Assembly: GCA_003259005.1 (NCBI GenBank)
Contig: QLII01000001.1
Coordinates: forward strand, 6,501,001-6,565,000
Direction: 5' to 3'
DNA from: Spirosoma telluris
GTDB lineage: Bacteria > Bacteroidota > Bacteroidia > Cytophagales > Spirosomataceae
Length of the DNA: 64,000 nucleotides
Both the position numbers and the translations under genes were made by a program. Position 1 is the first letter of the stretch; the number at the start of each line of letters is the position of its first letter. Below the pieces are notes generated by a model that was given only the letters and a program-made list of their open reading frames with translations, ran no database searches and was not told the DNA's origin. Below are positions 1 through 9,188 of this stretch, one piece after another.

Positions 1-1563
1 CAGCTTGCCACCGGTTTGTTCATGACGGATGTAGTTCATTTTGTCTTCGGGTTTGGCTTCGGCAATGTAATCATCGACGCCCGCTTTCTCGGCGATAAAC
101 TTGGCGGTCAGTGGGTTATCACCTGTGACCATCACGGTTTTAACGCCCATTTTTCGCAGTCGGTCGAAACGTTCGGCAATGCCGGGCTTGATAATGTCCT
201 GCAATTCAATAACGCCTTTGACCACCTCGTTTTCTGATACCACCAGCGGTGTCCCGCCGTTGGCCGCAATCTTCTTCGCCTGTTCTTCGGTTTCGGATGG
301 GAACAAATTACCCGCCCGCGTTACAATGTTGCGTATGGAGTCCGTGGCCCCTTTACGAATTCGGAGCATCGAACCATTCTTGCCCGTTGGCATGTCAATG
401 CCCGATGAACGTGTTTCGGCAGTGAACTTGATCAGCGTTGAGCCTTCCGTCGAGAGCCGGGTGGTTACCTTCGGTCCTGCCAGTTCGACAATGGATTTGC
501 CTTCCGGGGTTTCGTCGGCCAGTGAACTCAGCGCTGAGGCCCGAATCATGTCGTCGATGGATATGCCCGGTGCTGGGTAAAAACTCGTTGCTTTCCGGTT
601 GCCAATGGTAATGGTCCCCGTTTTGTCCAGCAGCAACGTGTCAATATCACCCGCCGTTTCCACCGCCCGACCTGATTTGGCAATGACGTTTGCTCGCAGA
701 GCCCGGTCCATACCAGCAATCCCGATGGCGGATAACAGCCCGCCAATGGTAGTTGGAATCAGACAGACGAAGAGTGAGATCAGGGCGGCAATTGTAATCG
801 GCGTATTGGCATAGTCGGCAAAGGGTTTAAGAACAACGCAGACGATAATGAAAATCAGCGTAAAGCCAGCCAGTAAAATGGTCAGCGCGATTTCATTGGG
901 CGTTTTCTGACGGGTAGCGCCTTCAACCAGCGCAATCATTTTGTCGAGGAATGATTCGCCGGGTTGGGTGGTCACCTGCACCTTAATCCGATCGGATAGC
1001 ACTTTCGTACCGCCCGTTACGGACGACTTATCGCCACCTGCTTCCCGAATGACGGGCGCTGATTCGCCCGTGATAGCCGATTCGTCGATGGTCGCTAAAC
1101 CTTCGATGATTTCTCCATCGGAGGGGATAATATCGCCTGGTTCACAAAGAAATACGTCACCTTTAACCAGTTGAGCCGATGAAATCAGTTCCACTTCGTT
1201 AGTGTACATGTTGCCAACGGGACGAATGACTTTGGCTGGTGTTTCCTGGCGGGTTTTACGAAGCGATTCAGCCTGCGCTTTGCCCCGAGCTTCGGCAATG
1301 GCCTCCGCGAAGTTGGCAAATAGCACCGTGATGAGCAGAACAAGGGTAATGATGCTATTATACACCAGCGATCCCTGCGTGGTATCGCCCGATAAGGCGA
1401 TGTAGATCGTTACAAACACCATAATCAGGGTGCCAATTTCGACCGTGAACATCACCGGATTCTTGATCAGAATGGCCGGATTTAATTTGATGAATGACTC
1501 CCGAATAGCCGTTCCAACAAGCTCACGCTGGAACAAACTAGGGGAGGATGATTGCTTTGCCAT
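1..1563 (-). CDS. kdpB: KdpB, potassium-transporting P-type ATPase subunit (5' part, runs off the window)
   Basis: Catalytic subunit of the KdpFABC high-affinity K+ uptake pump in the inner membrane; it hydrolyses ATP to drive K+ entry through KdpA. The reading frame is open from the ATG at 1563 to the window edge, about 521 residues, and begins MAKQSSSPSLF. The phosphorylation motif DKTGTITIG is visible (around 630-600), as is the TGES actuator motif in the first third and the membrane segments flanking it. The C-terminal part lies outside the window. Unlike most kdp operons, it does not follow kdpA directly: a plus-strand toxin-antitoxin pair occupies 1564-2237. It may still be co-transcribed with kdpA by read-through. 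Identification is very secure. Confidence 0.96.
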   Translation of the reverse strand, partial: MAKQSSSPSLFQRELVGTAIRESFIKLNPAILIKNPVMFTVEIGTLIMVFVTIYIALSGDTTQGSLVYNSIITLVLLITVLFANFAEAIAEARGKAQAESLRKTRQETPAKVIRPVGNMYTNEVELISSAQLVKGDVFLCEPGDIIPSDGEIIEGLATIDESAITGESAPVIREAGGDKSSVTGGTKVLSDRIKVQVTTQPGESFLDKMIALVEGATRQKTPNEIALTILLAGFTLIFIIVCVVLKPFADYANTPITIAALISLFVCLIPTTIGGLLSAIGIAGMDRALRANVIAKSGRAVETAGDIDTLLLDKTGTITIGNRKATSFYPAPGISIDDMIRASALSSLADETPEGKSIVELAGPKVTTRLSTEGSTLIKFTAETRSSGIDMPTGKNGSMLRIRKGATDSIRNIVTRAGNLFPSETEEQAKKIAANGGTPLVVSENEVVKGVIELQDIIKPGIAERFDRLRKMGVKTVMVTGDNPLTAKFIAEKAGVDDYIAEAKPEDKMNYIRHEQTGGKL

Positions 1564-1569
1564 TTTTGT

Positions 1570-1577
1570 TAACTTTG
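1570..1577 (+). promoter_or_regulatory. Candidate -7 box (TAACTTTG) of the toxin-antitoxin pair
   Basis: TAACTTTG fits the Bacteroidota -7 consensus TAnnTTTG and lies 17 bases before the ATG at 1595. I do not see a well-spaced -33 TTG, so support is partial. It lies immediately upstream of the kdpB start on the other strand. Confidence 0.4.
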
Positions 1578-1594
1578 AAAAAATGTGATTCGTT

Positions 1595-1891
1595 ATGACA
1601 GTTGAACAGGTAGCCTTAGAGCGTACTTTTCAGGAAATGGGCTACACGTCGATGGCAGATTATGCCGTGAAGAAAGCCCGTGAAGAACTGCTACAAGAAC
1701 TTAAAATCAGCTTAGAGGCAGTAGACTCCTTCGAGAAAAAGTACGGTATGGCCTATATTGAATTTGCCAAGAAGTTTAACGAACTGTCGCAGTTTGGGCT
1801 ATTTGAACGTGAGAATGATAGTATGGATTGGCGAGCCGAACTGGAGGTGATCCGTGTTGTTGAAAAACGCCTTGTTCGGTTAACAATATGA
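1595..1891 (+). CDS. Putative antitoxin partner of the TumE-like toxin
   Basis: A 98-residue, mostly helical, charged protein with no membrane segment or signal peptide. Its stop codon overlaps the start of the following TumE-like gene by four bases (ATGA), the usual translationally coupled arrangement of a toxin-antitoxin operon. I do not recognise a DNA-binding fold with certainty, so the antitoxin role is inferred from size, order and overlap. The pair sits in reverse orientation between kdpA and kdpB, which suggests insertion as a mobile cassette. Confidence 0.55.
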   Translation: MTVEQVALERTFQEMGYTSMADYAVKKAREELLQELKISLEAVDSFEKKYGMAYIEFAKKFNELSQFGLFERENDSMDWRAELEVIRVVEKRLVRLTI

Positions 1892-2237
1892 TTTTTGATC
1901 TTAGTCCATTTCAATCAATCATTGCCTTTTCCAGTCCTTTCGAGCCGGTTTTTCGACCGGGGTTACCCAAATTCGGAGCCGCATTACGCTGATAGACCAG
2001 TCCGTTTTGCATGTTCGTGAGAATTATATTTTATCATCGGGCTGGATTGATTATGCCTATCAGTGGCAAACTTCTAATCACCAGTTACGAATCCGTTGGG
2101 ATAATGCTCATGAGGTAGATCTGCCAACTTCGCCCCATCACTGTCATGTTAACTCCGAACAAAACGTACTTCCTTCTGAGGTTATGACGTTAGATAAGGT
2201 GCTTGCTTTCATTGCCAGTCAACTTATTTCAGGCTAA
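1888..2237 (+). CDS. TumE-family (DUF6516-like) toxin, frame broken once
   Basis: After repair this is a 116-residue protein. The second half carries the signature of the TumE/DUF6516 family: a Y-x-Y-Q-W stretch, then an R-W-D-N-A motif, then a P-H-H-C-H-V motif and a P-S-E-V-M end region. The first 25 residues are in another frame; adding one G to the GGGG run at 1959-1962 joins them smoothly. It starts at an ATGA overlap with the upstream gene, and its 3' end overlaps the repaired end of kdpA on the other strand by 14 bases. Known members act as toxins of two-gene systems; the exact activity here is not visible from sequence. Confidence 0.65.
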
Positions 2238-3938
2238 AATACTCGGCCAGTGGTCCCAGCGCGAGGGCCGGAAAGAACGACAAGGCGGTGATAATGAAAA
2301 TGACGGCGAAAATCATTAGGCCAAAGGTCGGCGTATCGACCGCAGGGTTCCCGCCGATTCTGGAACGTACTTCTTCCGGGCCAGCAGACCCGCAATGGCC
2401 ACCGGGCCGATGATGGGAATGAACCGCCCCAAAATCAGCACGATACCGGTTGAGAAATTCCAGAAGAAGTTGTTGTCTCCCAGTCCTTCAAAGCCCGATC
2501 CGTTGTTGGCGTTGGCCGAGGTGAACTCGTAGAGCATCTCCGAAAATCCGTGAAAACCGGGGTTGTTAAGCCAGGCTGAAGGCTGCACTGCCCAGGCCGC
2601 ATCGCCATGATTGATAAACAACCAGGCTGCCAGAGCCGTCCCCCCTTTGACCAGCAAGGTGCTTAGTAGAGCCGCAATCGACGCAATCTTGATCTCCCGG
2701 GCTTCTACTTTCCGTCCAAACAGTTCGGGCGTTCGGCCTACCATCAGTCCCGAAATAAATACGGCGATGATCAGAAAATAGTAGAAGTTCAACAGACCGG
2801 CACCAACACCCCCATAAAAGGCATTGACCATCATCCCCAGCAGTTCCATCATTCCCGACATCGCCATCGACGAATCGTGCATGGAGTTGACCGACCCCGT
2901 TGAGATAATCGTTGTCGCAATGCTCCAGTAGGCCGAGGCCAGAGGGCCAAACCGCACTTCTTTCCCTTCCATCGCCCCCGTTGGCTGCGCAATGCCCATG
3001 TGGGCAATGGCTGGATTTCCAGCTAGTTCGCTAAAAATCGTTGGGATTACCAGGATGAGAAAGCCTATAGTCATGACTCCATAAATCACCCAGGCAAAGC
3101 GTTTTCGGTTGATGAAGAAGCCCAGCGCAAAGATCATGGCAATGGGAATCAGCATCTGTGCCACCATTTCGACCATGTTTGTCAGGTAGTTAGGACTTTC
3201 GAACGGGTGGGCGGAATTGGCTCCGAACCAGCCCCCACCATTGGTGCCCAGGTGCTTAATGGCGATCATCGCAGCGGCTGGCCCGCGCGAAACCCCGACC
3301 GTATCACCCTGCATACTCACGATCGTATCTTTCCCGTCGAAGCTGGCGGGTATGCCGTTGAAAGCCAGAATGATGGCAATCACGAGTGAACCGGGTAACA
3401 ACAAACGCGTGATCGAGCGGGTAAACAGTACGTAGAAGTTCCCGACCGTTTCGGTCATTTTCGGCATAAACGACCTGAACAACAGCACCGCTGCGGCAAT
3501 GCCAGTAGCGGCCGAGGTGAACATCAGAAACATGATCACCGCCAATTGCGTCAGATAGGTCAAGCCTGACTCACCCGAGTAGTGTTGCAGGTCGCAGTTG
3601 ACCATGAAACTGATGGCCGTATTGAAGGCCAGGTCAGCGGTCTGCGAGGGGTTGCCATCGGGGTTGAGGGGTAAGCTTCCCTGAGTCATCAGCAGCACGA
3701 ACGCCAGCACCAGCCACACCAGATTAATGGTCAGCAGGGCGACTAAGTTCTGTTTCCAGGTCAGGTCAGCAGTTTCGTCAATACCCCCGATGCGGTAAAT
3801 CAGCCGCTCCAGCGGCTTCATAAAGTCGAACGCATTGGGTTCGCCCTTAAATACGTTAGCAAGATACTTGCCCAGCGGAATCGCCAGCAGGACCGTCAGG
3901 CCATACATGACGAGAACGCCTATCCATTCGGTTGTCAT
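2224..3938 (-). CDS. kdpA: KdpA, potassium-binding and translocating subunit, one frame break near the 3' end
   Basis: Channel-like subunit of KdpFABC that selects and conducts K+. It is about 571 residues after repair, the usual length, with around ten membrane segments and selectivity-filter-type loops (for example T-N-G-G-G-W-F-G and N-N-G-S-G-F). In the raw frame the protein ends early at 2316; a missing base near 2340-2342 restores the normal C-terminus (P-V-D-T-P-T-F-G, a last membrane helix, then L-G-P-L-A-E-Y) up to a stop at 2224. The start at 3938 follows kdpF by 18 bases. Kdp operons are normally induced by low K+; no KdpDE genes are in the window. Confidence 0.96.
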
Positions 3939-3956
3939 TGTGTAGTAGATAATTAG

Positions 3957-4037
3957 TTAAAACTTTTCCGGTTTAATCAGCACGTACAGCATGTAGGCGA
4001 AAACCAGCAGCGCAACAATAAAAACGAGCGTAATCAT
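3957..4037 (-). CDS. kdpF: KdpF, small stabilising subunit
   Basis: A 26-residue single-span membrane peptide (starts MITLVFIVALLVFAYML and ends with K-P-E-K-F) directly upstream of kdpA. Size, hydrophobic pattern, the charged K-P-E-x-F end and the position fit KdpF, which sits at the KdpA/KdpB interface and stabilises the complex. Confidence 0.9.
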   Translation of the reverse strand: MITLVFIVALLVFAYMLYVLIKPEKF

Positions 4038-4054
4038 GGTGATTGAAGGTTAAG

Positions 4055-4141
4055 TTAAATGTGCTCGAACCACTCGATGGCTTTGTAGAAAATGACAAAG
4101 CAGAGCAGAGCCGAACCGATTAGAAGCAGGAGCGTACCCAT
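4055..4141 (-). CDS. 28-residue single-span membrane peptide heading the kdp operon
   Basis: A small reading frame, 17 bases upstream of kdpF and in the same direction. It starts MGTLLLLIGSALLCFVIFY and ends with K-A-I-E-W-F-E-H-I: one membrane helix followed by a short charged tail. The size and topology resemble KdpF, so it could be a second KdpF-like subunit or a leader peptide. I know no named family for it. Confidence 0.55.
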   Translation of the reverse strand: MGTLLLLIGSALLCFVIFYKAIEWFEHI

Positions 4142-4593
4142 AGTTTGTAAGTGATACTGTTTAGTTCGAGTACCCTATGCCAAAAAGTTGTCCAGTCTTT
4201 TGGTTATATAATTTTCTGTATCACAATCTACTGAAAATCAGAAGATTAATTATTTTTATAGGGGGTGGAGATAACGGGCTTGGAAAATAACCATACCAAA
4301 ATGGTAGGGTTAATTTTCATTTTGGCAGGCTGAGCAACGGGATAGGCCAGAGTTGCTCTTGTTATCTGCTAAATCCTATAGGACCCAATAGCCTGGTGAA
4401 CTATCCATATGTACCTAATGGTAGATAATATGCTGACTTCTTATAATTGACACTAAATCAGCCGCTTCGGGTTATACAATTGGTTATCGTGTCCTAAAAA
4501 TTTGTAGCTTCGCGTAGTAGTATGTGCCAAAAATTTTACTTTTTTGCATAATAACGTTACCCCCAGGCAGACTCCACGCTTAACCTTTATATT
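4142..4593. promoter_or_regulatory. Divergent intergenic region between the kdp operon and tssK
   Basis: 452 bases without a credible gene, so both divergent promoters must lie here. No full TTG-N19-TAnnTTTG promoter is clear. The only notable structure is an imperfect inverted repeat at about 4281-4319 (arms GAAAATAACCATACCA and TGGTAGGGTTAATTTTC around a 3-base loop). It could be an operator or a hairpin in a leader RNA. Confidence 0.35.
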
Positions 4594-5856
4594 ATGTTGC
4601 CTAAAGTCGAATATTATCCGGTAAACTGGGTTGATGGGATGCGAATTGCCCGCAAACATTTTACTGATTTTGAGCACTTTGTCAGTGACCATGTGCGGGA
4701 TAGCACGGCATCCCGGTTAATGACCTATAATTATGGCTTACTACCGTCCGATCAGCCTGATTTTAAGTTACATGTCAACATCGATCAAAGCCAGAATGTA
4801 CGCTTGCACCTCACCAATTGCCGGGCTATAACCGGGGCAGGATGCCGTATCGAGCTGATTAACACGCAGATAGATCTGGTTACGAACCTGAACGAGATTT
4901 TAATAAAAAATAACATACCGATGGCCGAGGAGCTTAATTTTCTCGTTGTGCTGTCGGTCAATCTTTTTTCGCGGAAAGCATTTGGTATGCCAGCGGCCAA
5001 TGAGCCAATGCCGCGCCCGCCTTTTACCGTACCAACCTATGAATTCAACATTGTACCACGGTATCAATATAATGCTCATCTGAGTCCAAAATCTTCGTAC
5101 AAATCGGATCAGTTTGAATCGTTTCATTTAGTGGTTGGTCAACTAACCTGTAAGTATGGGCAGTTGATGGAAGATGTTCAATACATTCCGGCTTGTGCAG
5201 CCATAACGAGTCATCCCGATTTACGGAACTGGGCAGATACGACCAATAAAATACTGACCGACGTGCAGCGGGATGCGTTTTTGGTTGTCGACAAAGTATG
5301 CGAGAAGCGCGGTACCGAGCAGGCGCGTAAAGCAGGTGCATTGGCTGAGATGATTTGTGATCTGGCTGAGCAACTGGCGAGCAGTTTGGATGAACCCCTG
5401 AATCAGTTCCAGTTTATGGGGCCTGAACAGCCGCCTATTTATTGGATACAAACGATAGCGCTTGCCACCCGACGCCTGAAAACAACCATTAACTGCCTGA
5501 ATGATCCCGCATTAAGCGGAAGTGTACGGGGAAAAGGGCGCGATATAACCCTGAAGTACTTTCAGGACTGGACCGGTATTACCGCCGACCAGTTGATGGC
5601 TAATGATATTGAGAAACTGGTTAATTACTCCTACGACCACAGCAATATTCGGCCCCACCTTGACCGGATCACACAATGCTGGGAAGATGTTTATAAAATT
5701 TTCCGGCAACTGGCACAACTGGAATATATTGGTCAACAACCCCAGGATAAGCATATCCGCTACGACTCGGTGGTGACCGACAAAAAAGATATACCGACCA
5801 ATCCGCTGGATGTTCCCATTGCAGCAGGCTACCGCCCCCGCATGACAGGTCGCTAA
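4594..5856 (+). CDS. tssK: TssK, T6SS baseplate subunit
   Basis: 420 residues. TssK connects the T6SS baseplate wedge (TssE/F/G) to the membrane complex. The N-terminus has the family pattern V-x-W-x-D-G-M-x-I followed by the shell domain; the central helical and C-terminal receptor-binding regions are present. It is cytoplasmic, with no signal peptide or membrane segment. It forms a plus-strand pair with tssO 42 bases downstream, divergent from kdp. Frame intact. Confidence 0.88.
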   Translation: MLPKVEYYPVNWVDGMRIARKHFTDFEHFVSDHVRDSTASRLMTYNYGLLPSDQPDFKLHVNIDQSQNVRLHLTNCRAITGAGCRIELINTQIDLVTNLNEILIKNNIPMAEELNFLVVLSVNLFSRKAFGMPAANEPMPRPPFTVPTYEFNIVPRYQYNAHLSPKSSYKSDQFESFHLVVGQLTCKYGQLMEDVQYIPACAAITSHPDLRNWADTTNKILTDVQRDAFLVVDKVCEKRGTEQARKAGALAEMICDLAEQLASSLDEPLNQFQFMGPEQPPIYWIQTIALATRRLKTTINCLNDPALSGSVRGKGRDITLKYFQDWTGITADQLMANDIEKLVNYSYDHSNIRPHLDRITQCWEDVYKIFRQLAQLEYIGQQPQDKHIRYDSVVTDKKDIPTNPLDVPIAAGYRPRMTGR

Positions 5857-5898
5857 ACTTTACTCATTCACTAACTTTACTCCATTTTTAACCATACC

Positions 5899-6735
5899 AT
5901 GGACCCGCTAAACAAAGTCGAACGCAACACCTCATTAATCAATTTTATTGCTGTTTACGCCATTATCATTGCTTTACCACTCTTTCTGGCTTTCTGGATG
6001 GGAACCAAAAAATCATCGAAAGGTGGTAATCAGAAAGCCATTAGCGAACAGGAGGCTTTAGTAAAAGATATGGATATTCTCCAGCAGTATATAGTGGAGA
6101 TTAATAAGCAGAATGATGGGATTCCTAAAGACTCTGATACCGATGAAGCCTGGAATAGCTGGCTTGCCACCGCAGCCCAGTTTAATGATAATTTTGCCAG
6201 AAAGGCAAACGATTTCTTAGCCAAGAAGGGCTATACGGGTGCTCGTGACCGTATTCGCAAGAATGCCTACAATTATTTGATCCAGCTAACAAAAGAGCGG
6301 AGCAATTACCTACAGAAGCGAAAAGCCTTAGTAGGCGTTCATAACGAAAGTGCTGCGGTTAAGCAACTTCAGGGGGAAAAAGAACAGCTTAAAATGCAAA
6401 ACCAGGGCTTGCAAAATAGCCTCGATGCCATGAAATTGATGGCAGCCGCCCAGAGCAAACAGGCCGCAGGAGGGGCTGCTGGTGGCGGTGCCCAGCAGCC
6501 TAATCCTGAGATCGAAAATCTTAAATGGCAGTTAAAATTCAGTGATGCGAACTGCAAGAAAACACAGGCCGATATTCTGGAAGCCTATAACGACAACCTT
6601 AAACGGAAGCAGTTGTATGCCGTGGCCCGGCAGAACTTTCAACTCATTTCGCAGAATGCCCGCAACAGCTATACTATTCAGCAATTAGCTACAGATAAAA
6701 TTCAGGAAATTGACCGCCAGATGAGTCGGTTGTAG
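5899..6735 (+). CDS. tssO: TssO, T6SSiii-specific membrane component
   Basis: 278 residues. One membrane segment lies near the N-terminus (about residues 15-36, F-I-A-V-Y-A-I-I-I-A-L-P-L-F-L-A-F-W), followed by a long charged, largely coiled-coil region (about 60-275) with an Ala/Gly-rich interruption near 185-200. This topology, and the place next to tssK, fits TssO, one of the Bacteroidota-specific components that replace TssJ/L/M in subtype iii. It ends seven bases from the convergent vWA gene. Confidence 0.78.
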   Translation: MDPLNKVERNTSLINFIAVYAIIIALPLFLAFWMGTKKSSKGGNQKAISEQEALVKDMDILQQYIVEINKQNDGIPKDSDTDEAWNSWLATAAQFNDNFARKANDFLAKKGYTGARDRIRKNAYNYLIQLTKERSNYLQKRKALVGVHNESAAVKQLQGEKEQLKMQNQGLQNSLDAMKLMAAAQSKQAAGGAAGGGAQQPNPEIENLKWQLKFSDANCKKTQADILEAYNDNLKRKQLYAVARQNFQLISQNARNSYTIQQLATDKIQEIDRQMSRL

Positions 6736-6742
6736 GACGCAT

Positions 6743-7789
6743 CTACTTTACCCTCAACCAGAAAGGCACCTCGATCACTGAGCCGTCGAACAAGGTCACC
6801 TGAATCGTGCTGCTTATTATTTGGCCTACCGCCCATTTGCCACTTGACCGGGAAACGGACCAGGTTGTCCGATAAATTTCGCCTTGCCCCCGAAGCAGGT
6901 TACCAAGCGTGCCAAAGGACGAAATCAATTGCCCGGCATCTTTAGCGTAGAAAAATGCGCCACCCGTTTCGCTTGCCATCTGAGCCAGCACACTACTATT
7001 GATACTGGTACTCAACCCGACCGTAAACAACGGAATTTTCTGCTGAATGGCGGCTGCCGTAGCGTCTAATAAACTGCCGGACTCTGTATTTTCGCCATCG
7101 GTGAATACAATAACTGCCTTATTACTGGTTATGCCTTTTTGAGCCGTATAGTTAACAGCCTGAACCGTTGTAGAATACAGAGGGGTTCCCCCACCAACTG
7201 AGTTTGACAGCGTATCCAGTGATCGTTTCATTCGGTCGGTTTGGTTGGTAAAACCGCTATGCAGCCGGAAATAATTAGAATAATTAGTTGTAAAGCTTGA
7301 TAAAGCCGCATAATCTTCAGCGCCAAGATTACTTAAAAAGATTTTACTGGCATCAATACGAAGGTTTTCCGGGTCAGATGAACTTATACTACCCGATTGG
7401 TCAAGGAGGAGCATCGCCGAATAGCCCCCTGCTTTCGCCGTTAAGCCTGCCTTGGATACATCGATAAGCTGGTAGGTGTATGAGGTGTATGCGTTATCGG
7501 AGATGTTGAAATTATCCTGGTTAAGCCCTTGTACAAACCGCCCATTTTTATCAGCCACAAATAAATCAACGACAAAGGTGATTTTATCCCCACCAACGGG
7601 GCTGGTGGTTGCACTGGCAGTGGCGGCTGCCGACGGTTTTGCATTCAGACTGGATACGGGAATGTCAATTTCGCGTCGGCAACTAACGATGAAAATACTG
7701 GTCAGACTGATCAGCAATCCTAAAAAAAATAGGGACTGATGCGGTAAAGCGCCTAATACGGCTTTGCCGAAATGGGAGATATTTTTCAT
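6743..7789 (-). CDS. vWA-domain lipoprotein of the T6SSiii locus
   Basis: 348 residues with a lipoprotein signal peptide (hydrophobic stretch ending I-V-S-C at about residue 37). The rest is a von Willebrand factor A domain with a complete MIDAS metal site: D-Q-S-G-S, then G-G-G-T-P-L-Y with the conserved Thr, then T-D-G-E-N-T. It is probably anchored in the envelope, facing the periplasm or surface, and could bind a protein partner through the metal site. It is first-neighbour to an OmpA-like protein and a four-repeat secreted protein, all on the minus strand inside the T6SS locus. It may be one of the accessory subunits TssP/Q/R, but I cannot assign which. Confidence 0.75.
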   Translation of the reverse strand: MKNISHFGKAVLGALPHQSLFFLGLLISLTSIFIVSCRREIDIPVSSLNAKPSAAATASATTSPVGGDKITFVVDLFVADKNGRFVQGLNQDNFNISDNAYTSYTYQLIDVSKAGLTAKAGGYSAMLLLDQSGSISSSDPENLRIDASKIFLSNLGAEDYAALSSFTTNYSNYFRLHSGFTNQTDRMKRSLDTLSNSVGGGTPLYSTTVQAVNYTAQKGITSNKAVIVFTDGENTESGSLLDATAAAIQQKIPLFTVGLSTSINSSVLAQMASETGGAFFYAKDAGQLISSFGTLGNLLRGQGEIYRTTWSVSRSSGKWAVGQIISSTIQVTLFDGSVIEVPFWLRVK

Positions 7790-7812
7790 AAAAGATGGTG
7801 TGTTAAACGTGT

Positions 7813-9156
7813 TTATTTAGGTTGTGAACGATAGCCAATTCCCAGCCGCAGGCCAACAAAGTGCAGCGGTTGTATAACAGTTGTAAACGACTTGTTAGGA
7901 ATTAGATAGTACTCCGCAGCTATATCAACCAATAGCTTATTCTGCGTCACCTCGTAGCCAATAGCTCCGCCAACCGTAGGCAAAAATTTACTGGTTTTCT
8001 GCTCATTTATGCCATCAGGATGTAGGCTGGAATTTCTACTGGTCAAGGTTAATAACTGCCCACCAGCCATCGGTTGGATATAGACCGATTTCGTCGCATA
8101 CAAGCGTACACCAACTTGAGCCGAAAGGCGCCCTAGTAGTTGATCATTGGTAAAGGCAACCGATCCGTCATCATTTATATACCGACGACGGACGGCCCAG
8201 GATGAGTAGCCGATCTGGGCCGTTAGCCCAATCCGTGGTTTGATATAATACGTAAACAGAGCACCTCCGCCAAATCCCTGTAAGATACCTGGCCCTGTAT
8301 CAGGGTCTACCCAGTCTCCTGACAAGGGCTTGAGTGTATACAGTCCTTCAAAGTAAGCCAGAATACTAAATACCTTGTCTGATTTAGGTTTAACGGATTG
8401 GATACGAGTGTATTCCTGCGTAGATGTGACTGGGGTAGAGCTTTTTACAGGCTCTGAGCGCTTGGGCGGAATATAGGCCTCAGCATATAGAACAGACACC
8501 CCTTTAACCGCTGTGCATTGAAATTCAATTCGTTGGTTGAGCGCTTGTTCGCTATCAATGGGTTCCGACTCTCCCCGGCCCACGCTCGTCAGATTAGTGG
8601 GTGATATACCGCTGGCAAGGAAAAAAGTTCGTAACGCAGCCGCCCGCCGTTCGGTAACCAGTTGATTCGGGACTGTTTTACCGACGGTATCGGTATGAAC
8701 GGTAATGGAGAATGACAGGTTAGGGTGTGATTTAAACAGCGATACCCAGGGAGCTAATTTAGCGCGGGAGTCAGGGGTTACGACCAGAACGGTTCGGTTA
8801 GAGGGCACAGGTGAAAATGTCAGATCATAGCGGGCGGTTTTGGCAGAGAGCAGAAAGGCATAGTCATTGTTGATGATCGCGTCCTGAAATCCTACCTGCG
8901 AGGTAGTCGTTCGCTGACCACGTTGCGAAGCTGGTAGTACCACTACACGAAGCGAATCGCTATAATGAAGTTCACGTACAGTTTCGGTGGCAATGGAATC
9001 GAGCTGGTCGTTGAGCTTACTGGTATAAAAAACCAATTGGCCGGATACGGATTTGATTTTGCACGGGATTTTAACGTTTTCTTTACTAATGATCTCGTCC
9101 TGAGCGAAGGCTGCCGTACTAATAAGCCAGAAACATAGGTATAGGTATAGACGCAT
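7813..9156 (-). CDS. OmpA-like protein with C-terminal outer-membrane barrel
   Basis: 447 residues with a cleavable signal peptide (A-A-F-A-Q). An N-terminal beta module occurs around residues 20-75. Next comes an OmpA-type peptidoglycan-binding region (about 120-220: V-H-T-D-T-V-G-K, R-R-A-A-A-L-R, G-R-G-E-S-E-P, N-Q-R-I-E-F). From about 260 the sequence looks like an eight-stranded outer-membrane barrel (G-x-G-G-G-A-L-F-T-Y-Y, final L-R-L-G-I-G-Y-R). It lies between the vWA lipoprotein and the four-repeat protein and probably ties the T6SS to peptidoglycan and the outer membrane (inference). Confidence 0.75.
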   Translation of the reverse strand: MRLYLYLCFWLISTAAFAQDEIISKENVKIPCKIKSVSGQLVFYTSKLNDQLDSIATETVRELHYSDSLRVVVLPASQRGQRTTTSQVGFQDAIINNDYAFLLSAKTARYDLTFSPVPSNRTVLVVTPDSRAKLAPWVSLFKSHPNLSFSITVHTDTVGKTVPNQLVTERRAAALRTFFLASGISPTNLTSVGRGESEPIDSEQALNQRIEFQCTAVKGVSVLYAEAYIPPKRSEPVKSSTPVTSTQEYTRIQSVKPKSDKVFSILAYFEGLYTLKPLSGDWVDPDTGPGILQGFGGGALFTYYIKPRIGLTAQIGYSSWAVRRRYINDDGSVAFTNDQLLGRLSAQVGVRLYATKSVYIQPMAGGQLLTLTSRNSSLHPDGINEQKTSKFLPTVGGAIGYEVTQNKLLVDIAAEYYLIPNKSFTTVIQPLHFVGLRLGIGYRSQPK

Positions 9157-9188
9157 AGGTGTGGGTGTATAGATAAAAGTGGATTAGT

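Noticed and set aside
4453..4692. Minus-strand open frame upstream of and overlapping tssK
   Set aside because: No family features, and it overlaps the start of the well-supported tssK gene; the stretch is better read as promoter region.
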